Shown here piece after piece: positions 48,454 through 59,165 of a stretch of 64,000 nucleotides of DNA. The DNA is taken from NCBI RefSeq assembly GCF_964355755.1, contig NC_092677.1, forward strand, positions 6,391,001 through 6,455,000, written 5' to 3'. Numbering within the stretch: the stretch's first letter is position 1; each line of letters begins with the position of its first letter. This DNA comes from Antedon mediterranea (Eukaryota; Echinodermata; Crinoidea; Comatulida; Antedonidae). The notes under the pieces are model-generated. The model made no database searches and was not told the DNA's origin. It worked only from the letters and a program-made list of their open reading frames with translations. The position numbers and the translations under genes were made by a program.

Positions 48454-48752
48454 GTGAGTGAGTGGCCGAGCGGTTAAGACAGTGGAACCGTAATCACGTA
48501 GCCATAACATCGGCAGGGGTTCGAGGCTCACTCACTCCATGGTTCTGGTGGTAGAATGAGTCTTCTCGGATAAGGACTATAAACCGTAGGTCCAGTGTAC
48601 ACAACTTGCTCGTGTGCACTTTAAAGAACCTAGTACATCTTTCGAGACGAGTGGGGGTTACCCCGGTGTTAGTACATCACAGCCACTGATCACCAACTGG
48701 GTGATCAGTCTTTGACTGAAGAGGTCACCCAGTATAAAGATAAAGATAAAAC
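48454..48752 (+). mobile_element. tRNA-derived SINE
   Basis: The head is tRNA-like: GTGAGTGAGTGGCCGAGCGG carries the A box, GGTTCGAGGCTCACTCAC is the B box with the acceptor 3' strand, and the D arm GCCGAGCGGTTAAG resembles Leu/Ser tRNAs. The body (CTCGGATAAGGACTATAAAC, GTGCACTTTAAAGAACC) looks like the conserved central domain found in several invertebrate SINE families. The 3' end is an AAAGAT repeat with A-rich sequence. It encodes no protein and depends on a LINE. Confidence 0.8.
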
Positions 48753-48899
48753 AAACAAACATACTCTGTATCAAACAGGCTTAGATCTAGAAATTTGGAC
48801 GTATGATAAAAAAAAATTGTAAATAACAGTGATTTTGATAATGCTATTAGAATAATTATCATTCAAATTTGAATAATTATTTGATCAAAATTCATATTA

Positions 48900-49915
48900 T
48901 TATGGTTGGATAAAAACATTATCGATATTAGAGGTAGCGGTCCCCTCTAAATCCACCACTTCCAAACATACATTTTGAAAACAAAATATGAAAAATTCAT
49001 AAATGTCTTTACATGTAATCATGTACTCATAAAACAGATGAAAATTAAGATTAAAATACGTAAAAGTGAAACAACTAAATTACTATGCATCAATAGAGCC
49101 TTATTAGGATGTGATTTTTATCACTGGTGCTGCAATAACAACCTGAAACTAAACATAAAGAAAACAAAAGAAATGCAAATTGATTTTAGGAAAATTAAAG
49201 AACCCTTAGAACCTCTGATTATAAATGAAAATGAGATTGAAGTAGTAAATGAGTACAAATATCTGGGTTGTATAATTGACAATAAGCTAAATTGGATAAA
49301 TAATGTAAATAAAGCCACATGCAAAGCCAACCAAAGGATGTTTATTTTAAGAAAAATGAAGTACCTACAAATTGACAAAACTATACTTAAATTGTTTTAT
49401 AACTCTGTAATTCTCAGTGTAATACTTTTTTGTAATGTTTGTTTTTATGGTAATACAATGCAAAAAGATAAAATTAAACTTAATCGAATAGGAAATAGAG
49501 CAATTAGACTAGTAGGAGAGCACTTACCTGATGTTGAATCCTTGTATAAAGAAAATGTGTTAAAAAAAGTAAAAAGTATCATTGATGATGAAACACATCC
49601 TCTTCACAAACAATTTGCTCTCATGAATTCTGGCATAAGACTACGTGCACTTAATACCAAAACAAAACGGTTTAGGTGCTCGTTTGTACCTAATGCTATA
49701 CACTTATATAACTCCAGAGTACAAAGGTAAAATGTAATTGTAACCGATAATTTTTATCTAATTTTAACAATTTTTAGCCTCTTAACTTTTTGTGTGTGTT
49801 TTTGTAAATTGTATTTTATATTTTTGTATTTTGCCAGTTTTCAAATCACATTTCTGTTTTTTAAATGGACAATAAAATATATATGACTATGACTATGACT
49901 ATGACTATGACTATT
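48900..49915 (+). mobile_element. 5'-truncated LINE, end of reverse transcriptase, (ATGACT)n tail
   Basis: An ORF at 48975-49730 encodes the C-terminal part of a non-LTR reverse transcriptase. The segment LKLNIKKTKEMQIDF, then YKYLGCIIDNKLNW and RMFILRKMKYL, is the usual thumb region, and the frame ends with RFRCSFVPNAIHLYN, typical of L2/CR1-like elements. The endonuclease and the catalytic YADD box are absent. The insertion ends in five ATGACT units at about 49,882-49,915, as CR1/L2 elements do. Confidence 0.85.
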
Positions 49916-50202
49916 AGTCCATGGGATTTAGCTAAAAAATGACCCTTTTCTCACACAAATTGCAAGAAAAGATTTTTTTGATGAAATGTGTTCTTTAGAC
50001 CCTACTGAACACATTTATCAACGTTAGGACATTTTTCGACAACGGGAAGTAGCCTAATTTGCATAATTAAAAATGGCCGCCATTTTTAATAACGTACTCT
50101 GTATCTTGGAAACCGCTAGTCACAGATACTTAATTATGGTGTCAAAATCGTTAGAATATATGTTTTTATATTCACTTTATTGAAAAAGTTTGTCCAAAAA
50201 TT
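49916..50202. other. Left flank of the long inverted repeat
   Basis: Contains an AATGGCCGCCATTTTT palindromic block (about 50,072) and GTATCTTGGAAACCGCTAGT, which loosely resembles 51,588-51,615 on the other side of the inverted repeat. No gene. Confidence 0.4.
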
Positions 50203-51536
50203 ATAGCCTGGGTGCAGAACAATTATTATACACATTTGCGGGAAAAAAGTATAGGAAAATTTGTTTTTGGTTTTTCTAATAGAGTATACCATATTAGAAT
50301 GTCAGAAAAAAAATCCCCATCCCAGGGTCTTGGGGAAAATTTTTTATGGCACTTTTAAATTTTGGCCTATATAACACACACAAATTCCTATTAACATACA
50401 CAAATACCTATATATAGGGGATAGGGAAAATCAATTAACAGTTTTTGTTACTTGCAGTTGTGTTTTAATGATTAAAATTAGTAGAGGCTTACTTTAATAA
50501 CTACTTCTCATAGTAGTTGATGAATCAAGTCGATACGATGACATCATCATGCCAGAATCCAATATGGCGTCCGATTTGGCGGGAAAAACAGGGTATTGCT
50601 AAACCCCCGCAAACCCCTGGAAACCTAAAAAAAAAAACATAGAAAACCCCACCGAACCGACATAAAAGTGATTGAATCATGGAGTGTACACCCCACTGGG
50701 TATGTCCATGTAAAAAAAAATTAAAATTTCTACTGTTAACTACTTATTTTTGGGATAAAACGTCATTTTTTGGTTAAAAATTAGCAATCATTTTTTACCA
50801 AAAAATGATGTTTTACCCCAAAAATAAGTAGTTAACAGTAGAAATTTTATTTTTTTAAAACATGGATATACCCAGTGGGTCGTACACTACATGATTCAAT
50901 CACTTTTATTATGTTGGTTCGGTGGGGTTTGCTATGTTTTTTTGGAGGTTTGCAGGGTTTAGCAATCATTTTTGACCAAAAAATGATGTTTTGCCCCAAA
51001 AATAAGTAGTTAACAGTAGAAATTTAATTTTTTTTTTTTCATGGATATACCCAGTGGGTCGTACACTACATGATTCAATCACTTTTATGTTGGTTCGGTG
51101 GGGGTTTGCTATGTTATTTTGGAGGTTTCCAGGGGTTTGCGGGGGTTTAGCAATACCCTGTTTTTTCCGCCAAATTGGACGCCATATTGGATTCTGGCAT
51201 GATGATGTCATTGTTATCGACTCGATTTATCAACTACTATGAGAAGTAGTTATTAAAGTAAGCCTCAGCTAATTTTAATAATCATAACACAACTCCAAGT
51301 TAAAAAAACCGTGAATGGTTTTCCCTATCCCCTATATATAGGTATTTGTGTGTGTTAATAGGCATTTGTGTGTGTTATATAGGCCAAAATTTAAAAGTGC
51401 CGTAAAAAAATTTCCCCAAGACCCTGGGATGGGGATTTTTTTTCTGACATTCTATATGGTATACTCTATCAGAAAAAAAAGAAAAAAATTTTCCTATACT
51501 TTTTTCCCGCAAAATTTGTACTGCACCCAGGCTATT
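50203..51536. mobile_element. Long inverted-repeat element, arms about 550-600 bp
   Basis: The left arm (50203-50815) starts AGCCTGGGTGCAGAAC. The right arm (about 50995-51536) ends GTACTGCACCCAGGCT. Matching blocks run in reverse order: CCCTATATATAGG, CATGATGATGTCAT-like, GGGTTTAGCAAT, TACCCAGTGGG, GTTAACAGTAGAAATTT. The centre (50816-50990) repeats the inner part of the right arm once more. No protein is encoded. A miniature relative lies at 63085-63184. It is probably a non-autonomous DNA transposon. Confidence 0.85.
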
Positions 51537-51556
51537 AATGGAAGTGCTATTTCTAA

Positions 51557-51760
51557 CATTATTGACCTTTGACCTTGATTTATCATATCTCAGCAACCAC
51601 TAATCGGAGATATACAAATTAGGGCTTAAATTGTTCAGAAACTACACATTTATATCCAGTCTAATGGCATGTTTTTGCAAAAAAATGGCGGATTCTAACA
51701 TTATTTACCTTTGACCTTGATTTATCATATCTTAGCAACCACTAATCTGAGAGACACACA
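51557..51760. repeat. Two direct copies of a 55-bp segment
   Basis: TTCTAACATTATTGACCTTTG...CAACCACTAATC at 51549-51606 recurs at 51692-51748 with a few changes. It lies between the long inverted repeat and the truncated gypsy element. No retrotransposon 5' LTR is visible here. Confidence 0.75.
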
Positions 51761-51762
51761 AT

Positions 51763-52548
51763 ATGAAATTAATGGAAAAGGCGGGTGTGGCTGCGTTGAG
51801 TTTTAATGAAGCAGTAGAAGTTGCTTTAGCGAGAGAAAGTGCTAAGGATGAATCCAAGTATCTGAGAGAGTCTGCTATAAATATAGAGGTTCATAAAATT
51901 GATACATACTCTAGTGGTGGTAAACAGGGAAGTGGTGAGCGTAGGAATATGTATAAAAGTAATAACGATAAACATAAAAAGCGGAATAAAGAACTCAAGA
52001 TGTGTAACCGGTGTGGAAGAAAATCACATGATCAACAAAATTGTTGGTTTAAAGACAAGAAGTGTAACGTGTGTCAAAAAGTTGGACATATCAGTCGCAT
52101 GTGCTACAAAAGGTCACAAGGTGTACGTACGGTAGAGATGGATGATAGCGATAGTGATATTGAAACTGCATTACCTTTGCCTATTTTTACAACAACTAAA
52201 TCATCAGATGCTATTTGTGTTAATATGAATGTGGATGACCGAAACTTTCAGTTTGAATTGGACACTGGTTCTGCAGTAACTTTGATATCTGAACAGACTT
52301 ATAAAGAACATTTTAAGTATAAACGTTTGCAAGGGAGTTCTCGGACATTTACTAGTTTTACGGGGGAGATTGTAAAACCCCTTGGTAAAATCAGTGTTAA
52401 AGTGGTATATGAGTCACAATGTCATTATTTATTCATGTATGTTGTTGCTAATACTAAGCATTCTCTTTTAGGGCGAGACTGGTTAAATGTTATCAAGTTA
52501 AATTGGCAAGAATGTTTTCATAATAATAATTATGTAATTGGAATGTAG
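51763..52548 (+). CDS. Ty3/gypsy Gag C-terminus and protease, 5'-truncated
   Basis: This 261-residue frame has two CX2CX4HX4C zinc knuckles (CNRCGRKSHDQQNC and CNVCQKVGHISRMC, about residues 80-115), which bind the element's RNA, followed by an aspartic protease (ELDTGSAVTLI near residue 165 and LLGRDWL near 240). An in-frame TGA lies 15 bases before the ATG, and there is no capsid region, so the 5' part of gag and the 5' LTR are lost. The frame ends in TAG at 52546-52548, overlapping the start of the pol frame. The element is a Mag/SURL-like member of Ty3/gypsy by layout. Confidence 0.93.
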   Translation: MKLMEKAGVAALSFNEAVEVALARESAKDESKYLRESAINIEVHKIDTYSSGGKQGSGERRNMYKSNNDKHKKRNKELKMCNRCGRKSHDQQNCWFKDKKCNVCQKVGHISRMCYKRSQGVRTVEMDDSDSDIETALPLPIFTTTKSSDAICVNMNVDDRNFQFELDTGSAVTLISEQTYKEHFKYKRLQGSSRTFTSFTGEIVKPLGKISVKVVYESQCHYLFMYVVANTKHSLLGRDWLNVIKLNWQECFHNNNYVIGM

Positions 52549-55333
52549 GGATGCTCTTAAACAACTCTTGGATAAGCATGAGGGTCTGTTTAAAGAGGAA
52601 CTGGGTCTTTTAAAGCATATTAAAGCTGATGTTTTACTTAAGGGAGATGCCAAGCCAATGATTAGTAAAGCATACCGGGTTCCTTATGCCTTAAGGTCTG
52701 ACGTTGATACTGAGTTAGATAGATTGGTCAACATTGGGGTTCTGACACCAGTGACGCATAGTCAGTGGGCCAGTGGTATAGTAACCGTTCGGAAAAAGGA
52801 TGGGTCCGTTAGATTATGTGGAAATTATAAGCCCACAATCAATCCAGTGCTACAATCTGTTGCTCCACCTAACATTAACGTTGACGACATTTTGTCTAAC
52901 CTTGCGGGTGGTGAAACCTTTACCAAATTAGATCTGGCACAAGCCTACAATCAGATGGAGTTGTCCGATGAGTCTAAAAAGGTACTCACAATTATTACTG
53001 AAAAGGGCTTGTTTCAGCAAAATCGATTGGTTTTTGGCATAACGTCCGCGCCAGCAATTTGGCAAAACGCAATGAATGTTATCTTGAAGGATCTCCCGGG
53101 TGTACAAGTGTACCTTGATGATATCTTGGTCACAGGGAAAGACGATCAAGAGCACCTTGGTAATTTAGAGAGGGTCCTTGTTCGTTTGCAAGATTATGGC
53201 TTGAGACTAAAACGGGGAAAGTGCGAATTTATGAAGCAGTCTGTTGAATATCTGGGACATTGTGTTGATAAACATGGTGTTCATAAATCCATAGACAAAA
53301 TTGATCATATTTTGCAAATGCCGTTGCCTTCGGACATTACTACTTTAAGATCGTATCTGGGAATGGTGAATTATTACCGTTCATTTGTACCTCGATTAGC
53401 CACAATATTAGCACCTTTAACTAGTATGTTAGAAAAGGGTAGAGAATTTGAATGGACAGAATTAGCTAGAAATGCATGGGTGAAATCTAAGGAAATGCTA
53501 AGACATTCTGGGTTTTTGGTTCACTATGATCCAAATTTACCTTTAACAGTAGCTACGGATGCTTCAGGTGAAGGGGTAGGCGCTGTGTTATCCCACATGG
53601 TTAATGGGAAAGAAAGACCTATTAAATTTGCATCGCGTTCATTGAATAAGACCGAAAGAAATTATCCGCAACTAGAAAGAGAAGCCTTGGCAATCGTGTA
53701 TGCTTGCAAAAAGTTTTATTCCTATATTTATGGCCGAAGGTTTATTTTAATAACCGACAATAAGCCCCTAACTACTATATTTGGTCCGAAGAAAGGGTTA
53801 CCAATTTTGGCTGCTGAGCGAATCCAGCGATGGGCTCTTTATTTGTCTGGGTTTGATTATAATATTAAATTTAGGAACAGTCAAGCGAATGCGAACGCGG
53901 ATTGTTTATCCCGATTACCGGTTGAGGGTCCCCCACGTCATAGCGAAATTTCGGTTGCGCATATTGGTTCTAGAAAGATTCTTCCGGTAACTAGCGACGA
54001 AATAAGAAATAATACCCGTAAAGATGTAATATTATCTAGAGTAATGCGTTATCTTATGGATGGAAGTTGGCCCCAAAGCGAGAGTTTGAAACCTTACGTT
54101 AACAGACGAAACGAACTGACTATTGAAGGGGGTTGTTTGTTATGGGGTGTCCGGGTAATAATTCCACCAAAATTGCGACAACAGGTTTTAGAGGAATTGC
54201 ATGTAGGCCATATTGGGGTGGTCAAAATGAAAGGGTTAGCGCGTTCTCATTTCTGGTGGCCGTTGTTAGATGCGCAAATTGAGGAAACTGCGAAAAAGTG
54301 CGACTCATGTCAGCGTATACAAAATAATCCTACCATTGCGCCTATGCATCCTTGGTTACCTGTTTCTAACCCTGGGGAACGTGTACATGTAGATTTCGCG
54401 GGTCCTTTTGAGGGTCTTACATATCTGATTGTGGTCGATGCTTTTTCAAAGTGGCCCGAAGTTTTTATTATGCAATCTACGACTTCACATAAAACTATTG
54501 GGGTATTGAGAACTTTGTTTAGCCGGAATGGTTTGCCCCAAGTTCTAGTGTCTGATAATGGTCCACAGTTTACGTCTGGGGAATTTAAGAGTTTTATGGC
54601 TATGAATGGTATTAGTCACAAATTATCTGCACCTTATCATCCTAGTACGAATGGACAAGCAGAGCGTTTTGTTCAATCGTTAAAACAAGGATTAAGGGCT
54701 GCTCGAAATGATTCAGGTGATCCGCAAACTAAATTAGACAGGTTTTTGCTTTCTTATAGAAATGCTGAACACTCATTGACTAAAGAGACACCTGCAAAGT
54801 TGTTTATGAACCGTTCTATAAGAACTAGATTAGATATCCTTCGACCCAATATTAATGATTCTGTGAGAAATAATTTACACAAAGCCATGCATAAACGAGA
54901 TCGAAAGTTGCGTTTATACGAAACAAACGATTTGGTTTATGTGCGAAATTATATAGGACAAACTAAGTGGGTTCTTGGTGTTGTTGTAAACCAGGAAGGT
55001 CCTCTAAACTATAAAATTGATGTTGGAAATAAAATGGTTTGGAAAAGACATGTTGATCAAATTAAAGATAGAGGTGTAAATGTAGATTTTGAAAATAAAG
55101 AAGGGGAGGATATGGATACGGAATATGTAGATAAAAGAGTAGAAGAAGAAGAAATTTTGAGTAGAAAGACTAAAGAAAATTGTATAAATGATAATGTTAA
55201 AAGTAATGATGCTATTGAACAGACTAAAGAAAATTGTATAAATGATAATGTTAAAAGTAGTGTTGCTACTAAACCAAGTGTGTTAAGAAGGTCAACCAGA
55301 GTGCGCAAAGCGCCAGATCGGTTTCATTATTGA
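52538..55333 (+). CDS. pol: Ty3/gypsy Pol: reverse transcriptase, RNase H, integrase
   Basis: An uninterrupted frame of about 930 codons. Reverse transcriptase spans roughly residues 40-260, with FTKLDLAQAYNQ and the catalytic VYLDDILV near residue 192. RNase H follows (TDASGEGVGAVL near 340, TDNKPL near 410). Integrase has the HHCC zinc finger (HVGHIG to CDSC, about 554-590), D in HVDFAGPF (about 618), D in VSDNGPQF (about 671), E in QAERFVQSL (about 707), and a GPLNYKI GPY/F-like module near 819. The frame is +1 to gag-protease and has a TAA at 52535-52537, so expression needs a frameshift between there and 52548. The C-terminus has a 54-bp perfect tandem duplication (TKENCINDNVKS twice). 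No internal stops, so the copy is fairly young. Confidence 0.95.
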   Translation: MECRDALKQLLDKHEGLFKEELGLLKHIKADVLLKGDAKPMISKAYRVPYALRSDVDTELDRLVNIGVLTPVTHSQWASGIVTVRKKDGSVRLCGNYKPTINPVLQSVAPPNINVDDILSNLAGGETFTKLDLAQAYNQMELSDESKKVLTIITEKGLFQQNRLVFGITSAPAIWQNAMNVILKDLPGVQVYLDDILVTGKDDQEHLGNLERVLVRLQDYGLRLKRGKCEFMKQSVEYLGHCVDKHGVHKSIDKIDHILQMPLPSDITTLRSYLGMVNYYRSFVPRLATILAPLTSMLEKGREFEWTELARNAWVKSKEMLRHSGFLVHYDPNLPLTVATDASGEGVGAVLSHMVNGKERPIKFASRSLNKTERNYPQLEREALAIVYACKKFYSYIYGRRFILITDNKPLTTIFGPKKGLPILAAERIQRWALYLSGFDYNIKFRNSQANANADCLSRLPVEGPPRHSEISVAHIGSRKILPVTSDEIRNNTRKDVILSRVMRYLMDGSWPQSESLKPYVNRRNELTIEGGCLLWGVRVIIPPKLRQQVLEELHVGHIGVVKMKGLARSHFWWPLLDAQIEETAKKCDSCQRIQNNPTIAPMHPWLPVSNPGERVHVDFAGPFEGLTYLIVVDAFSKWPEVFIMQSTTSHKTIGVLRTLFSRNGLPQVLVSDNGPQFTSGEFKSFMAMNGISHKLSAPYHPSTNGQAERFVQSLKQGLRAARNDSGDPQTKLDRFLLSYRNAEHSLTKETPAKLFMNRSIRTRLDILRPNINDSVRNNLHKAMHKRDRKLRLYETNDLVYVRNYIGQTKWVLGVVVNQEGPLNYKIDVGNKMVWKRHVDQIKDRGVNVDFENKEGEDMDTEYVDKRVEEEEILSRKTKENCINDNVKSNDAIEQTKENCINDNVKSSVATKPSVLRRSTRVRKAPDRFHY

Positions 55334-55604
55334 ATGATAATGTTTCTATAGTATTGTTTGTTTAGCAGCATGATTGAATTTGCTTTGTAGTCATTTTAAA
55401 ATATAACTCTATAGACAGTCATTTTTGCAGTATTTACTGTAGTATTATGATCGGTTGTACATATTCAATAACTAACGTTCATTGATCCATTCGACTATTC
55501 AGCGTATAAGCTCTGCGTTAAGATTTTGGTGTATTGTTAATTTTAATAAAATGTATTGAAAATCTGTAAAAAAAAAAATATATAAAATGTGAAAATAGGT
55601 TTCC

Positions 55605-55800
55605 AAATTAAAAAGGGAGAAATGTCGTGTATTAAGACATGGGTGATTGGTCTACGCGCATTGATATTATTGGTAGAATAGTATAATAGGCTGTTGTTAA
55701 TAAATGCCTCGGTCACTTGGAATCCACACCTGACCTGAGTCGTGTCTATTGTACCCGTGTACTGTTGTAGTGTCTTTAGCGTGTACAAAACACCAACACA
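55605..55800 (+). repeat. Polypurine tract and 3' LTR of the gypsy element
   Basis: AAAAAGGGAGAAA at about 55610-55622 is a polypurine tract. The LTR would begin with TGTCGTGTATTAAG at 55623. An AATAAA lies at about 55,701. The right LTR edge is not certain because no 5' LTR remains for comparison; an end near 55795-55800 in ACACCAACA is the best guess. Confidence 0.65.
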
Positions 55801-57020
55801 CCAGAGGAGGGTTAGGAGCGAACACTCCCCAAGGATGGAGGAAATACATTACTATAATTAGGCCTATAATATCTTTTTTTTCATCCATACTCCATGATGC
55901 GATGGTCGTTCTCACCTTTCTCGTCGATTATTGTCGGAAACAAAAGACAACACCAGTCATTGTTGCATGTGGTTTCTTTAATACAAATGCAATACCAAAA
56001 TATTTAATAATTAAATTACACTAATCTTCTTCAAATAAGTAGATCTACGTACATTTTACTTACCTCTATGTGCGCTGGTGATCAATCGATGTTGTAATTA
56101 TGTTCCTGGTAGGCCTTGGTATTTAGTTGGAATTTCCACATATTACAAATATAAATTAATATCGATATGTTAATTTTCTATTGTTGTGTACTCTGTATTC
56201 ACCAATAACAATGAAGTATTGTACAATGATGTTTGTTGCTGAATTCAACTCTATTGTTCTTTTTTTGTTGGAAAAGAACGTAAGAAAGGCTTATGAAACT
56301 GTAGATAACATCAGTAAGGCCTACCGTATATTATACATTTGATAGGCAACATAGACGACATAAATATAAACAGAATGTCACTTGACTCGGCTCCTGTTAC
56401 AACCGTAATAAAAATCCTTAAAACATTAATACAATAAAAACACTCGAAAGACAAGAACGATCACAAAAAGCAAATTTTTAATGTTTTTAACTGTTTTTTA
56501 TTATTGTACAAATGGTAGAAAATTCAATGTTATATATTGCAATGAGTAGAACGAATAAAATTAGAAATATTAATATTAAGTTACAATATCAAAACTGTTA
56601 TTAAATACTGTAGGCTACTTGAAATTTGCAAATGCAAATGTCAGTGTGCCTGACATTGTGTACTGTCAGGCACGTACACTGGAATACGAAACATTTTCTA
56701 AAGAATTTTACCAACACACATCTTCAAATATTTTATGAGATTTTATATAAGCCTAGCGCCGTATAGTCTCTACGGTATATTTATTTATTTTATTTATTTT
56801 CAATCTTTCTACATAGCAAAAAAAACAAACATAATAAGTATAACAGGGGAGTAGCGGAAAAGCAAAAGTATAAAACTGTCATCTTGTGATGTGCTTGACC
56901 AGCCCCTGTCAACTTGAATGATACAATAAAACCGACATTTAACAAATTTAGAAAAATACATAGAAAAATAAGGTATAATAAAATGTTAACAAAAGTGTTA
57001 TAAAAATGCAATTGCTATCT
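55801..57020. other. Intergenic DNA
   Basis: No gene recognised. CAGTGTGCCTGACATTGTGT followed by ACTGTCAGGCACGTACACTG at 56,641-56,680 forms a hairpin. Confidence 0.45.
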
Positions 57021-57023
57021 GAA

Positions 57024-57222
57024 CAATCTGATTGTGTAAAAGTTAAAAATTCTGATTGTATACAAGTTAAAAATTCTGATTGAATAAAAGTTAAAAATTA
57101 TGAATGTATAAAAGTTAAAAATTCTGATTATATAAAAGTTAAATTCTGATTGTATAAAAGTTAAAAATTCTGATTGTATAAAAGTTAAAAATTCTGATTG
57201 TATAAAAGTTAAAAAGTTAAAA
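57024..57222. repeat. 24-bp minisatellite, about eight units
   Basis: The unit TTCTGATTGTATAAAAGTTA plus AAAA repeats with small changes. It abuts the 3' side of the minus-strand LINE fragment at 57265-57615 and may derive from its 3' tail. Confidence 0.9.
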
Positions 57223-57264
57223 AATTCAAAGTAGGTACAATCATGTTAATAAAAATATGAAAAG

Positions 57265-57615
57265 TTAAAAATCTATAAAATGTTGCTTTAAACTGTGTTT
57301 AAACTTAAAAAACGACTCTTCAATAAGATTGTTTCTGATCGTAGCACCAAGTTCTGAAAACATTTTAGGAAACCGTACTATGCCTGAGTATTTAAAAGCA
57401 TCAGTACGAGCTCTACCATGATGAAAGGTGAGTATATCTAGGTTTCGATTATTAACTAAAAAAGAATCAACATATTCACTCATAAAATCAGATCGTGGAG
57501 AAATTATTATATTGGCAATGAATGTCATGTTTAAGAAATCACGCCTATTCTCTACTGACATTAGACCTAGCTTCTTTCTTCTATCTATATAATGTTGATC
57601 TAAATAACCTTATCA
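57265..57615 (-). mobile_element. LINE fragment, C-terminal end of reverse transcriptase ORF
   Basis: The minus-strand reading YLDQHYIDRRKKLGLMSVEN followed by RRDFLNMTFIANII and later RARTDAFKYSGIVRFPKMFS is typical of the C-terminal end of non-LTR retrotransposon ORF2. It ends naturally at 57265. Upstream a stop cuts the frame near 57616. It differs from the LINE at 48.9 kb, so two LINE families are present. Confidence 0.7.
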
Positions 57616-59160
57616 TTTAATAATCATTTATTTCGCCATAGAAAACTAAAACGAACATACAGATTAGAAGAAATGAAATTAATGATTCGGGATTACCTAA
57701 TTGTTAAAATAACAGTTGAGAAGCGCTTCACAATACGATATAATAATATAAGAATATTAAAATATTTTAAGAGGATTAAAAAATCACGTCAAGTGCAAAC
57801 ACAATGAGGGCGCTGTTTTGTGATGATCCAGCAGCTGCAAATTAGGCGCTGGGAATTGGGCAATTTTCATTGGCTTATTCGGTGCCCCGCACTCTGTATC
57901 TCGGAATTGGACACCATTTTTTTTTATATCGAAATGCAATACATACTCCATTTTCTCACGCGCATTTTTAATCACGGGATCCATGTGTCCAGAAGTGTGA
58001 CTTTTAAAATATACTAAAATTGCTTTTTAACCCTACATGATGGCCAAATGGTTAGTAACATAAACCATGTTAAGTTTACATGCAGTACACAAACAATTGC
58101 AATCGACGGATATGGCTCTCTGCTGTATAGGCCTAGTCGATTATAGTATGGCATTTGTTAATTTTACAGCAGAACTGTCCGGCTAATAATAATAATAATT
58201 AAACATTATTAAAAAATAATTCTCCAGCTGTTATTCTTGATTTTAAATTCATGTCAGCTGTTGTTCCACATGAGTTTACGAGGCCTAATTGTCTCGAAAT
58301 TCAGCCATTATATAGCACTTGAATTGTTTACGTCATACTTCTTACTGTCTGGCTGGGTTAGTTTCGTAGGCCTACTGGTAATGTCATATTCCGATCCAGT
58401 ACGTCGTGGTTGGTTGACTTAATACGGGGATTCCCCATGACAAGTGGGATTTCCACCGCCTCACTGCTCCTCGGCGGCGGGCGGATCGCGCTGTGTGAGA
58501 CGGTGCCCAGCCCAGTCGCCGCGGGGAGAGTCATGTCTGATTCATTAAGTTTATTTCAGTGATTTTTTTTTATAAATAAATATAAATAATTTTATAGGAA
58601 AATCAATGACATTGCGGACGTGTGCCACCATCCGCCACACGGTTGCACCGCCCATCACAGACAGATAGCACTCTTGAGTGGTATGTGCGCTATAAAAATC
58701 CTGTTATTATTAAAGACCCCTTCCCTGCAATTTTGGACGTTTTTTGGAAAATAATACATATATATCACTTTAAAAACATTAAACCATGTCATTTCTTGTC
58801 TTAAATGTACGTTTTATGGTAAATTATGATAAAAAGTGAGAAACAATGCACTACCTAAGTAGCTCGCGGCGATCGACCTCTCGTGGACGGTCTTAGGCCT
58901 AGCCTAGCTAGGCTTAGTTTTGTAGGCCTAGCTGGTAAACATCGGTAACGTACGAACATCGTACGCGAGCTATATACCTAGCCTGACGTTGTATAGTTGC
59001 TGCATTAATTGTCTTTCTATTTTTGCCAGACTCCGTTGATACAAATTGGGGAAAACCCGGTATTTTCGCTGAAAAGTTAGGAGTCTTCCATTTGTTTTGG
59101 CCTCACGATCGATCGAAAAGTGGGCGAATTACAGGTGAAAAACAAAAATATCAATCCGCG
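57616..59160. other. Intergenic DNA, GC-rich patch, upstream of the KMT2-like gene
   Basis: A GC-rich block at 58,440-58,530 (CCTCACTGCTCCTCGGCGGC, TCGCGCTGTGTGAGACGG, GTCGCCGCGGGG) is followed at 58,675-58,715 by CTCTTGAGTGGTATGTGCGC with TATAAAAAT, which resembles a SINE 3' end. The block may be a SINE, an unknown structured RNA or a CpG island. I could not match it to a known RNA. Confidence 0.4.
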
Positions 59161-59165
59161 CGCAA

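Noticed and set aside
58430-58560. Fragment of rRNA or a known snRNA
   Set aside because: I compared it by memory with 18S, 28S, U1-U8, 7SK and RNase P and saw no convincing match.
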